Assembly: GCA_947629065.1 (NCBI GenBank)
Contig: CANRCH010000089.1
Location: 1 to 7,413 of the forward strand
Direction of reading: 5' to 3'
Source: an uncultured Aliarcobacter sp.
GTDB lineage: Bacteria > Campylobacterota > Campylobacteria > Campylobacterales > Arcobacteraceae
Length of the DNA stretch: 7,413 bases
In this document: one piece after another, positions 1 through 5,988 of the stretch
Layout: each line of letters opens with the position of its first letter
How positions within the stretch are numbered: the stretch's first letter is position 1
Notes under the pieces: generated by a model
What the model saw: only the letters and a program-made list of their open reading frames with translations
The model's database searches: none
What the model was told of the DNA's origin: nothing
Made by a program: the position numbers and the translations under genes

Positions 1-1652
1 GCTAACATTTGGTTACTTACTCCAAATAGTGGCCAAAGTGAGTAGATACCACCTCTTGGATCAATAGCTCCTTGATATAAGAAATATCCCCAACCAGCAA
101 CACTAATAAATGTAGCAATAAGCCCAGCTGCATAGTTATTTGTATTTCCTAAAGGTTTGTAAAAATTTCCTAAAATATCTTGAACCATAAATCTGCAAGC
201 TCTTGTTCCCGCATCAACAGCAGTTAAAATAAATAGTGCTTCAAATAAAATAGCAAAGTGATACCAGAATCCCATCATATCAATTCCACCAAATAGCTCG
301 TGAAGTACAAGTGCAACCCCAATAGCAAATGTAGGAGCTCCTCCAGTTCTTGATAAAATAGTCTCTTCACCAATATTTTTTGTTAATCCAATAATCTCTT
401 CAGGATTTACAACAAATCCCCAAGAAGAAATAGTTTGTGCTACTTCAACTACATCTGTTCCTATAAAAATTGCAGGTGAGTTAATTGCAAAATATAATCC
501 TGGGTGTAAAATAGTTGCACAAATAAGTGCCATAATAGCAACCGCACTCTCCATTAACATAGAACCATATCCAACAGGAAGTGCGTGAGTCTCATTTTCA
601 AGCATTTTTGGAGTAGTTCCACTAGAAATTAATGCGTGAAATCCACTAATAGCTCCACAAGCAATTGTTATAAATAAAAATGGGAAAATAGCACCAGCAA
701 ATACAGGTCCACTTCCATCAAAATATTGTGGGTTTGTTTTTGGCATCTGAATTTCAGGTGCAACAATAACAATTGCAATTGCCATAAGAACAATTACCCC
801 AATTTTCAAAAAAGTTGATAAGTAATCTCTAGGTGCAAGTAAGAACCAAACAGGTAAAATTGCAGCTATAAATCCATAAGCCATCATAATCCAAGATAGT
901 GTTACTGCATCAAAAGTAAATCTAGCAGCCCAAACAGGATCAGCAGCTATTACGCTTCCATAGTGAATAGAAAATATTAGTAAAATAAAACCAATAATTG
1001 AAGCTTCTCCAACTTTTCCTGGTCTTAAAAATCTCATATATATTCCCATAAAAATAGCTATTGGAATAGTCATAGCAATTGTAAATAGACCCCAAGGAGA
1101 AACAGCAAGTGCTTTTACAACAACCATCGCTAAAATTGCAATAATGATTAACATAATCCCAAATATTGCAATCATAGTAATGCTTCCTACAAAAGTTCCA
1201 AGTTCATCTTTTACAATTTCTCCTAAAGATTTACCATCTCTTCTTGAAGAGATAAATAAAACAACGAAATCGTGAACAGCACCTGCAAAAACTCCACCAA
1301 CAAGAATCCACAACATAGATGGTAAATATCCCATTTGAGCAGCTAATATTGGACCAACTAGTGGACCAGCACCTGCAATTGCAGCAAAATGGTGTCCAAA
1401 AAGTACATTTTTATTTGTAGGAACAAAATCCCTTCCATCGTCGTTTACCATAGCTGGAGTTGCTCTATTTTTATCAAGTCCCAGTACAGTATATGCAACA
1501 AATCGCCCATAGAATCTATATGCAATCATATAGATACAAACAGCTGCTACAACTAAATACATAGCAGAAACAGTTTCGCCTTGTTGTAAGGCTAAATAGC
1601 CAAAACAAACAGCACCAATGATGGCTATTAAAGCCCACATGAGTTTATTCAT
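1..1652 (-). CDS. cstA: Carbon starvation protein CstA (peptide/pyruvate transporter family), 3' end cut off by window
   Basis: Polytopic inner-membrane transporter of the CstA/BtsT family. Known members take up pyruvate in E. coli, and peptide uptake has been linked to CstA in E. coli and Campylobacter; the substrate here cannot be told from sequence. The reverse strand reads open from ATG at 1652 to the window edge, giving 550 full codons. E. coli CstA is about 700 residues, so roughly the last 150 are missing. Family signatures visible: FGHHFAAIAGAGPLVGP at about residues 85-101, a GGVFAGAVHDFV segment at 119-130, TAVDAGTRACRFM at 477-489 and LWPLFGVSNQML at 539-550. Hydrophobic stretches recur throughout (about 6-22, 30-46, 112-134, 158-182, 187-205, 254-272, 281-299, 316-334, 364-382, 464-479, 507-525), as expected for many membrane spans. 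The start is preceded by AAAGGA at a suitable distance and is the first ATG of the open frame. It is divergent from ychF. No frameshift was seen. Confidence 0.95.
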   Translation of the reverse strand, partial: MNKLMWALIAIIGAVCFGYLALQQGETVSAMYLVVAAVCIYMIAYRFYGRFVAYTVLGLDKNRATPAMVNDDGRDFVPTNKNVLFGHHFAAIAGAGPLVGPILAAQMGYLPSMLWILVGGVFAGAVHDFVVLFISSRRDGKSLGEIVKDELGTFVGSITMIAIFGIMLIIIAILAMVVVKALAVSPWGLFTIAMTIPIAIFMGIYMRFLRPGKVGEASIIGFILLIFSIHYGSVIAADPVWAARFTFDAVTLSWIMMAYGFIAAILPVWFLLAPRDYLSTFLKIGVIVLMAIAIVIVAPEIQMPKTNPQYFDGSGPVFAGAIFPFLFITIACGAISGFHALISSGTTPKMLENETHALPVGYGSMLMESAVAIMALICATILHPGLYFAINSPAIFIGTDVVEVAQTISSWGFVVNPEEIIGLTKNIGEETILSRTGGAPTFAIGVALVLHELFGGIDMMGFWYHFAILFEALFILTAVDAGTRACRFMVQDILGNFYKPLGNTNNYAAGLIATFISVAGWGYFLYQGAIDPRGGIYSLWPLFGVSNQML

Positions 1653-1679
1653 ATTTTTTCCTTTATAAAAGATAGCAAA

Positions 1680-1685
1680 AGTATA
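1680..1685 (-). promoter_or_regulatory. Putative -10 box for cstA
   Basis: The reverse strand reads TATACT here, about 28 nt upstream of the cstA ATG, which would give a leader of roughly 20 nt containing the AAAGGA ribosome site. No good -35 hexamer lies at 17 nt, as is usual for Campylobacterota housekeeping promoters, where A/T tracts replace it. The assignment is by eye; the transcription start is not known. Confidence 0.5.
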
Positions 1686-1700
1686 TCGAAAATTTTTTAA

Positions 1701-1716
1701 GTAAATTATTATTTAC
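1701..1716. repeat. Palindrome GTAAAT-N4-ATTTAC, possible operator upstream of cstA
   Basis: Perfect 6-bp inverted repeat arms separated by TATT in the cstA-ychF divergent region. Relative to the putative cstA -10 box at 1680-1685 it would sit at about -27 to -42, a typical position for a regulator touching the -35 region. It is about 70 bp upstream of the ychF start. In DNA this AT-rich a short palindrome can arise by chance, so an operator role is only an inference. Confidence 0.3.
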
Positions 1717-1752
1717 CAATAGCTTTTATCCATAAATTTAGTTGTTTTTTAA

Positions 1753-1758
1753 TATAAT
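1753..1758 (+). promoter_or_regulatory. Putative -10 box (TATAAT) for ychF
   Basis: A consensus TATAAT lies 30 nt upstream of the ychF ATG, preceded by a T-rich run (TTGTTTTTT at 1742-1750), the pattern seen in Campylobacterota sigma-70 promoters. The leader includes a GAGG ribosome site at 1777-1780, 8 nt from the start codon. It probably drives both ychF and the HDOD gene that follows 15 nt after it. Confidence 0.6.
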
Positions 1759-1788
1759 AAAAACAAAATTAAAATCGAGGTAATTATT

Positions 1789-2892
1789 ATGGGATTAGGC
1801 GTAGGTATTGTAGGACTACCAAATGTAGGGAAAAGTACAACTTTTAATGCTTTAACAAAAGCACAAAATGCAGAAGCACAAAACTATCCATTCTGTACAA
1901 TTGAACCAAATAAAGCAGTAGTTCCTGTTCCTGATAAAAGATTAGATGAACTAGCTAAAATTGTAAATCCAGATAAAATTCAACACTCAACTATTGATTT
2001 TGTTGATATTGCTGGGCTTGTACGAGGTGCATCAAAAGGTGAAGGTTTAGGAAATCAGTTCTTATCAAATATTAGAGAAGTTGAAGTGATTTTACATATG
2101 GTAAGATGTTTTGATGATGGTAATATTACTCACGTAGAGGGTGATGTAAATCCACTTAGAGATATTGAAATTATTGAAACAGAGTTAATATATGCAGATA
2201 TTACTCAACTTGAAAAGAAAATTGAAAGACTTAAAAAACAAGCAAAAGGTAGCAAAGAATCAGCTGCTCAACTTGTTGTTGCTGAAGAGTTATATGCTCA
2301 TATTGGTGAGCTTCAACCTGTAAAAACTTTTGATAAAATTGATGATGATTCATTTAAGATTTTAGATAGAGAGCTTAGATTTTTATCAAATAAAGATGTA
2401 ATTTATGGTGCAAACGTAGATGAAGATACACTTTCATCTGGTACAAACAAATATGTAGAGATGGTAAAAGAGCACGCTTCAAGTGTGGATGCAGATGTTA
2501 TTGTACTTTGTGCAAAAATTGAAGAAGAGCTTGTAGGTCTTGAAGATGATGAAGCTAAAGCATTTTTAGATGATTTAGGTGTACAAGAATCAGGACTTGA
2601 ACAAATTATCCAAAAAGCATTTGATAAACTTGGTCTTCAAAGCTATTTTACAGCTGGAAAAGTAGAAGTACGTGCTTGGACTATTAGAAAAAATACAAAA
2701 GCACCACAAGCAGCAGCTGTTATTCACAACGATTTTGAAAAAGGTTTCATTAAAGCTGAGGTTATCTCTTATAAAGATTTTGTTGAAAATGGTGGAGAAG
2801 CAAAGTGTAAAGAGCTTGGAAAACTAAGACTTGAGGGTAAAGATTATGTTGTTCAAGATGGTGATGTTATGCACTTTAGGTTTAATGTTTAA
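1789..2892 (+). CDS. ychF: Redox-regulated ATPase YchF (Obg-family P-loop protein)
   Basis: Cytosolic, ribosome-associated P-loop NTPase of the Obg/YchF family, implicated in translation control and oxidative-stress response; family members prefer ATP to GTP. The 367 residues match the usual full length (E. coli 363) and align end to end with the E. coli protein as I remember it. Walker A GLPNVGKST is at 9-17 and the G3 motif DIAGL at 73-77, followed by GASKGEGLGNQFL. The hydrophobic/His element FDDGNITHV is at 108-116. NVDE at 209-212 stands where classic GTPases have NKxD, which is the reason YchF binds ATP. An alpha-helical insertion occupies about 128-200, and the C-terminal TGS domain about 283-366 includes AGKVEVRAWTI, HNDFEKGFI and the ending DGDVMHFRFNV. 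The start is set by GAGG 8 nt upstream. It is first in a probable two-gene unit with the downstream HDOD gene. No anomalies seen. Confidence 0.98.
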   Translation: MGLGVGIVGLPNVGKSTTFNALTKAQNAEAQNYPFCTIEPNKAVVPVPDKRLDELAKIVNPDKIQHSTIDFVDIAGLVRGASKGEGLGNQFLSNIREVEVILHMVRCFDDGNITHVEGDVNPLRDIEIIETELIYADITQLEKKIERLKKQAKGSKESAAQLVVAEELYAHIGELQPVKTFDKIDDDSFKILDRELRFLSNKDVIYGANVDEDTLSSGTNKYVEMVKEHASSVDADVIVLCAKIEEELVGLEDDEAKAFLDDLGVQESGLEQIIQKAFDKLGLQSYFTAGKVEVRAWTIRKNTKAPQAAAVIHNDFEKGFIKAEVISYKDFVENGGEAKCKELGKLRLEGKDYVVQDGDVMHFRFNV

Positions 2893-2907
2893 TATAGGAT
2901 TTATGCA

Positions 2908-3732
2908 ATGAATGAACAGATAGTAAATAAAATTGAAGCACTTCCTCCTCTTCCAAAAACAATTATTGAGCTTGAAGAGTTTAGAAAAAAACAAAATAAA
3001 GAGATAAATGAGTTATTAACAATAGTAGAAAAAGATGCTTTAATAGTATCAACTCTACTAAAAATAGTAAACTCAGCTATGTTTGGATTTAGAACGAAAG
3101 TTGAAACACCAAATAGAGCTGTGAATCTTTTGGGAATAAATTTTACAATCTCTGTTGCTATTGGTGGAAGTATTCAAAATTTACTTAAAACTAGTCTAAA
3201 ACCTTATGGAATAACAAGTGATGATTTTATGAAAGCATCAAATATAGCATCTACTTTGGCTACTTTTTGGCTTTCAAAGATTGAAGTTGAAAATCAAGAT
3301 GATATTATTTTAGCTTCACTTTTACAAGAAACTGGAAAATTTATAATTGCAAGTATTATAAACAATGAAGGAAAAGCAGAGGCTTTTTTACAAATGATTG
3401 AAGATAGCTCAATTCTTCAAGCAGAAAATAGTTTTTTAAATACAAATACTTCAAAAGTAACAGCACAAATTTTTAGACACTGGAAATTAAGTGAAAATTT
3501 AATTAACTGTATTGATTCTTTAGATAATTTAGAATCTGTAGAACCTGAGTTTAAACAAAGAGTTGAAATTTTAAATGTAATTAGAGCAGCTTCAAATGTT
3601 CTTGAACCACTAAGTGATGAGAGTATAGGAAAAGCTATAGATTTAGCAAAAAGTTTCAAACTTGATACTGCTACTCTTTTAGTGGCTATTGATGAGCTAA
3701 AAGAAAAACTAGCAAGAGATGAACTACTATAA
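2908..3732 (+). CDS. HDOD-domain signalling protein with degenerate HD motif
   Basis: A 274-residue soluble protein of the HDOD family, a non-catalytic relative of HD-domain phosphohydrolases found in bacterial signalling and linked to motility in C. jejuni and other proteobacteria. Evidence: the N-terminal LPPLPKTIIEL at 12-22, the family hallmark LLKIVNSAMFGF at 50-61 (usually LLrlvNSa-fg), AVNLLGINF at 71-79, and LASLLQETGKF at 135-145, where active HD proteins carry LLHDIG. Here His-Asp is replaced by Gln140-Glu141. The later conserved His of the family's E-x(6)-H-x(3)-G-x(2)-L region also appears to be replaced (AENSFLNTNTSKVTAQI, 172-188), so metal-dependent catalysis is unlikely and a binding or scaffold role is inferred. 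No membrane segment or extra domain is present. It starts 15 nt after ychF with AGGA at 2896-2899, 8 nt before the ATG, so co-transcription is likely. Its partner and pathway cannot be stated. Confidence 0.85.
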   Translation: MNEQIVNKIEALPPLPKTIIELEEFRKKQNKEINELLTIVEKDALIVSTLLKIVNSAMFGFRTKVETPNRAVNLLGINFTISVAIGGSIQNLLKTSLKPYGITSDDFMKASNIASTLATFWLSKIEVENQDDIILASLLQETGKFIIASIINNEGKAEAFLQMIEDSSILQAENSFLNTNTSKVTAQIFRHWKLSENLINCIDSLDNLESVEPEFKQRVEILNVIRAASNVLEPLSDESIGKAIDLAKSFKLDTATLLVAIDELKEKLARDELL

Positions 3733-3739
3733 AAGTAGT
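3723..3739. other. Small hairpin between convergent HDOD gene and recO
   Basis: ACTACT and AGTAGT form a perfect 6-bp stem around a 5-nt ATAAA loop, overlapping the HDOD stop codon. The two convergent genes are separated by only 10 bp. The stem is weak and no U-tract follows on either strand, so it is a poor intrinsic terminator. I record it as the only inverted repeat at the junction itself. Confidence 0.3.
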
Positions 3740-3742
3740 AAA

Positions 3743-4357
3743 TTAAAGCCCAAGAAGTAGAATTTCAAAGAGATTTTCTACCTCTTTATCTTCTAAATTT
3801 ATAGTCTTTTTTGTATGAAAAAGCTCTTTTATTTTTAGATGATTAAAAACTTTTCCTCTTATACAGCTTTTATGAGTAGGCAAAAATCCCCTAACCAAAC
3901 TTAAATCTGTATCAATTTCTATTTCACAAATCAAACACTCAAAATCTGTATGAAGCCTTCCTTCATGTTCTATAAGTTCTAAATATGACTCAATTATTGC
4001 TCTTAAAACATTTTGTTTTTCTATTTTTTTGATTAGATTTTCTAAAAGATTAAAATAAAACTCATCAAGCTCTTCTAAATCTTTTAAATGTGCATAAAAA
4101 AGTCTTAGATATCTTTGCCAAGCATACATTTTATTTCTATCTAAAATCCAAGGAAAACCTAGTTGCATAACATCTTTTAATCTTGGAATTGTAGATCTAG
4201 TTTTTTCTAATTCAAAATCTATTTTGTAACCTATATTTATATTTGAGTGTCTTGCACCATAAAATCTGTAAGATGTGATTAACTCATTTTGACTTAATAT
4301 TGAAACTATTAAATCATCATCTTTTACAGCTTTTATATCAATTATGAATCCTTGCAT
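3743..4357 (-). CDS. recO: Recombination mediator RecO, short epsilonproteobacterial type
   Basis: RecO helps RecR load RecA onto SSB-coated single-stranded DNA in gap repair and anneals complementary strands. This 204-residue protein looks like the divergent orthologues described for Campylobacterota (H. pylori HP0951 type), which are shorter than E. coli RecO (242). Supporting features: the N-terminal MQGFIIDIKAVKDDDLIVSIL resembles the RecO OB-fold opening; YRFYGARHSNINIGYKIDFEL at 30-50 is the conserved strand/loop region; a helical middle spans about 75-135; and a putative C-terminal zinc site has C141-x2-C144 and H162-x2-C165. It is second in a leftward unit, 9 nt after the stop of the acidic protein gene. 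The closest purine-rich site, AGGA at 4374-4377, lies 16 nt from the ATG inside the upstream gene, so translation is probably coupled. It converges on the HDOD gene. Confidence 0.85.
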   Translation of the reverse strand: MQGFIIDIKAVKDDDLIVSILSQNELITSYRFYGARHSNINIGYKIDFELEKTRSTIPRLKDVMQLGFPWILDRNKMYAWQRYLRLFYAHLKDLEELDEFYFNLLENLIKKIEKQNVLRAIIESYLELIEHEGRLHTDFECLICEIEIDTDLSLVRGFLPTHKSCIRGKVFNHLKIKELFHTKKTINLEDKEVENLFEILLLGL

Positions 4358-4366
4358 AGAAGTTTT

Positions 4367-4633
4367 TTACTCTTCCTCTTCTTCACCTTCAATCATATCT
4401 ATGATTTCATCATAAATTTCTTGAGCTTCTTCATCATCAAGCTCACCTTTTTCAATATCTTCTAAAATAGCTTCAAAATCGGCTTTCATCTCTTGCATAT
4501 TTTCAAGCTCTTCTTTTGTTTCATCCGTCTCTTTTTTTGAAGCAATAACTTCAAATAACTCATCTATATAGTCTTCTATTTCAACTAAAACATCATTTTT
4601 TATAAGACTCTCTAACTCTTTTTGAATACTCAT
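4367..4633 (-). CDS. Highly acidic small protein of unknown function, upstream of recO
   Basis: I do not recognise a function. The 88-residue product has 36 Asp/Glu against 7 Lys and no Arg (net about -29), ending in five glutamates. Hydrophobic residues are spaced in heptad-like fashion (LESLI, LVEIEDYIDELFEVI, FEAILEDIEKG, IYDEIIDMIEG), so it is expected to be all-helical, possibly a coiled coil or helical hairpin. It has no Cys, no signal peptide and no membrane segment. It is very likely real: it has a TATAAT box at 4659-4664 on the same strand, AAAAGG 7 nt before the ATG, and recO follows 9 nt after its stop. A DNA-mimic or DNA-binding-protein partner role is conceivable given its charge and recO linkage, but that is speculation; many acidic small bacterial proteins are simply helical adaptors. 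Confidence 0.75.
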   Translation of the reverse strand: MSIQKELESLIKNDVLVEIEDYIDELFEVIASKKETDETKEELENMQEMKADFEAILEDIEKGELDDEEAQEIYDEIIDMIEGEEEEE

Positions 4634-4658
4634 TTTTACACCTTTTAAAAATTTTTTG

Positions 4659-4664
4659 ATTATA
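4659..4664 (-). promoter_or_regulatory. Putative -10 box (TATAAT) for the acidic protein-recO unit
   Basis: The reverse strand reads TATAAT 25 nt upstream of the start codon at 4633, with the ribosome site AAAAGG at 4641-4646 between. No other promoter-like element is evident between the acidic gene and recO, so this probably serves both. Confidence 0.55.
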
Positions 4665-4712
4665 ACAAAATAGACTTACAATTTTGCTTCAAATATTTTA
4701 TATTAGATTTGA

Positions 4713-4718
4713 TATAAT
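4713..4718 (+). promoter_or_regulatory. Putative -10 box (TATAAT) for ppnP
   Basis: Consensus TATAAT 27 nt upstream of the ppnP ATG, followed by a strong AAGGAG ribosome site at 4734-4739 with 6-nt spacing. The upstream DNA is A/T-rich with no clear -35. The box is back to back with the leftward TATAAT at 4659-4664, the two lying 48 bp apart. Confidence 0.6.
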
Positions 4719-4745
4719 GTTCGCATTAAATTTAAGGAGACCATA

Positions 4746-5060
4746 ATGTCAGATTTTAATGGCGTTTCAATAGCAAAAGCTGCAAATATATTATATGATG
4801 GAAATATTACAAGTAGAGCAATTACTTTTGAAGATGGTTCTAAAAAAACATTAGGAATTATGCTTAATGGTGAGTATGAACTAACGACTGTAAATAAAGC
4901 TATCATTGAAATTCAAAGAGGGAGCGTTGATCTACTTTTACCAGCAAAAGATTGGCAAAAGTTTGAAGGACCAGCATCTTTTGAAATACCTGCAAACTCA
5001 AAATATAAACTAAGAGTAAATAGCTTAGTTGATTATTGTTGTTCTTTTATTAAAGAATAA
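4746..5060 (+). CDS. ppnP: Pyrimidine/purine nucleoside phosphorylase PpnP (YaiE/DUF1255 family)
   Basis: Small cytosolic cupin-fold enzyme. The characterised E. coli member (YaiE, 94 residues) splits a broad range of purine and pyrimidine nucleosides with phosphate to give free base and ribose-1-phosphate, feeding salvage. This 104-residue protein aligns along its length: GIMLNGEYEL at 37-46 (E. coli GVMLPGEYTF or similar), RGSVDLLLPAKDWQKFEG at 58-75 containing the conserved LLP...DW, FEIPANSKYKLRV at 79-91 matching the F-x-VP-x-xS-x-F strand, and DYCCSFI at 96-102 at the C-terminus. The N-terminus is about ten residues longer than in E. coli. The start is fixed by AAGGAG 6 nt upstream. It looks monocistronic: its own promoter precedes it and a strong terminator begins 6 nt after its stop. 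Confidence 0.92.
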   Translation: MSDFNGVSIAKAANILYDGNITSRAITFEDGSKKTLGIMLNGEYELTTVNKAIIEIQRGSVDLLLPAKDWQKFEGPASFEIPANSKYKLRVNSLVDYCCSFIKE

Positions 5061-5066
5061 TATAGG

Positions 5067-5093
5067 TTTTAGGCAAAATTTGCCTAAAATTTT
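5067..5093 (+). terminator. Intrinsic terminator after ppnP
   Basis: TTTTAGGCAA and TTGCCTAAAA (5067-5076 and 5080-5089) form a perfect 10-bp stem around a 3-nt AAT loop, directly followed by TTTT at 5090-5093. It begins 6 nt after the ppnP stop. The A-tract before and T-tract after the GGC/GCC core make it symmetrical, so it could also act on the reverse strand, though no leftward gene needs it there. Confidence 0.85.
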
Positions 5094-5130
5094 CTATTTA
5101 AAACTTCAAAATAAACAATAAACAAACTTT

Positions 5131-5988
5131 ATGAACAAAGAAGATTATTTTATAAAACAGATAGCTAACCAAAAATATATAGGTGATGATGGCGCTTATA
5201 TAGATGGTTATGTTTACTCTATGGACTCATTTTTTGAAAATAACCACTTTAAAAAAGAGTGGGTAGATAAAAAGATATTTACTTTTAAAAAACTTGCCTA
5301 CAAATCAATGCTTGTAAATATTTCAGATGCAATTGCTATGAATGCAAAACCAAAGTATGCACTTTTAAGTGTTGCAATTCCAAAAACATATAGCAAAAAA
5401 GATTTAAAAAGTTTGGCAAAAGGTTTTAAAAAAGCTGAAAAAAAATTTGGTTTTAAAATCATTGGTGGAGATACAATAGAGAATGTTAAACTAGATATCT
5501 CTATTACAATAATCTCAAAAACAAAAAATCCAATATTTAGAAACAGACTTTTAAAAGATGATTTACTTTGTTATACAGGAACTTTGGGTGAAAGTAAAAG
5601 AGATTTAGAGAAGCTTTTAAGAGGCGAAACTATCTCTAAAAAGTCAAAATTTATAAAACCAAAACTAAAAGCAGAGTTTTTTTATGAAGCTTCAAAATAT
5701 ATAAACTCAAGTATGGATATAAGTGATGGACTATTTTTTGAACTTGAAAGATTATCAAAGCAGAACTCATTGGGATTTGAGTTTTTTGAAAAAATAGATG
5801 AAAGTATTGGAATTTCAGGAGAAGAGTATGAACTTCTTTTTTCATTTAGTGAAGAAAATAGAAGCAAAATAGAAGAGATTGCAAAAAAGCATAAAGTAAA
5901 ATTAAATATTTTTGCAAAAGCAATAGATGGAAGCTACAAAAATAGCTATGAAAACCACCATTTTAAAAAATCAAAGGACAAAAATTGA
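5131..5988 (+). CDS. thiL: Thiamine-monophosphate kinase ThiL
   Basis: Cytosolic enzyme of the PurM/AIR-synthase superfamily that phosphorylates thiamine monophosphate with ATP to thiamine pyrophosphate, the last step of cofactor synthesis. The 285 residues are shorter than E. coli ThiL (325) but close to what I recall for Campylobacter. Conserved blocks: IGDDGAYI at 17-24 (usual GDDaA), MDSFFENNHF at 31-40 (usual TDxxvEGvHF), YKSMLVNISDAIAMNAKP at 57-74, GGDT at 112-115, MDISDGL at 195-201 and SGEEYELLFSF at 229-239 (usually GEDYELL, so Asp to Glu). These are the Mg-ATP and substrate-binding residues. The start has no Shine-Dalgarno; it follows an A-rich stretch 41 nt after the ppnP terminator, yet no later Met precedes the GDD block, so this start is retained. 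No TPP riboswitch was seen upstream. Its stop overlaps the truD start. Confidence 0.93.
   Translation: MNKEDYFIKQIANQKYIGDDGAYIDGYVYSMDSFFENNHFKKEWVDKKIFTFKKLAYKSMLVNISDAIAMNAKPKYALLSVAIPKTYSKKDLKSLAKGFKKAEKKFGFKIIGGDTIENVKLDISITIISKTKNPIFRNRLLKDDLLCYTGTLGESKRDLEKLLRGETISKKSKFIKPKLKAEFFYEASKYINSSMDISDGLFFELERLSKQNSLGFEFFEKIDESIGISGEEYELLFSFSEENRSKIEEIAKKHKVKLNIFAKAIDGSYKNSYENHHFKKSKDKN
5973..5978 (+). promoter_or_regulatory. Ribosome binding site deciding the truD TTG start
   Basis: AAAGGA sits 6 nt before TTG at 5985 inside the end of thiL. The first in-frame ATG is far downstream, beyond conserved TruD sequence, so this site supports TTG as the real start. The TTG overlaps the thiL TGA stop (TTGA, 5985-5988), pointing to translational coupling. 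Confidence 0.75.

Noticed and set aside
1674..1716. Flagellar sigma-28 promoter for cstA, suggested by CGATAT on the reverse strand
   Set aside because: No TAAA-type -35 element lies at the required spacing upstream of CGATAT; the overlapping TATACT fits a housekeeping -10 box better.
3417..3659. 80-codon reverse-strand open frame inside the HDOD gene
   Set aside because: Antisense shadow of a well-supported gene, with low-complexity composition, no ribosome site and no family resemblance.
4703..4906. 67-codon reverse-strand frame covering the ppnP promoter and 5' end
   Set aside because: Overlaps a clearly recognised gene and its promoter; the product resembles no family and is explained as antisense reading of ppnP.
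5061..5130. TPP riboswitch upstream of thiL
   Set aside because: The 70-bp gap is mostly an intrinsic terminator; no CTGAGA-type THI-box core was found and the space is too short for the aptamer.
5651..5867. Two overlapping reverse-strand frames inside thiL
   Set aside because: Both lie antisense to conserved ThiL sequence, are Ser/Leu/Phe-rich as expected for antisense of Lys/Glu-rich coding DNA, and lack ribosome sites.
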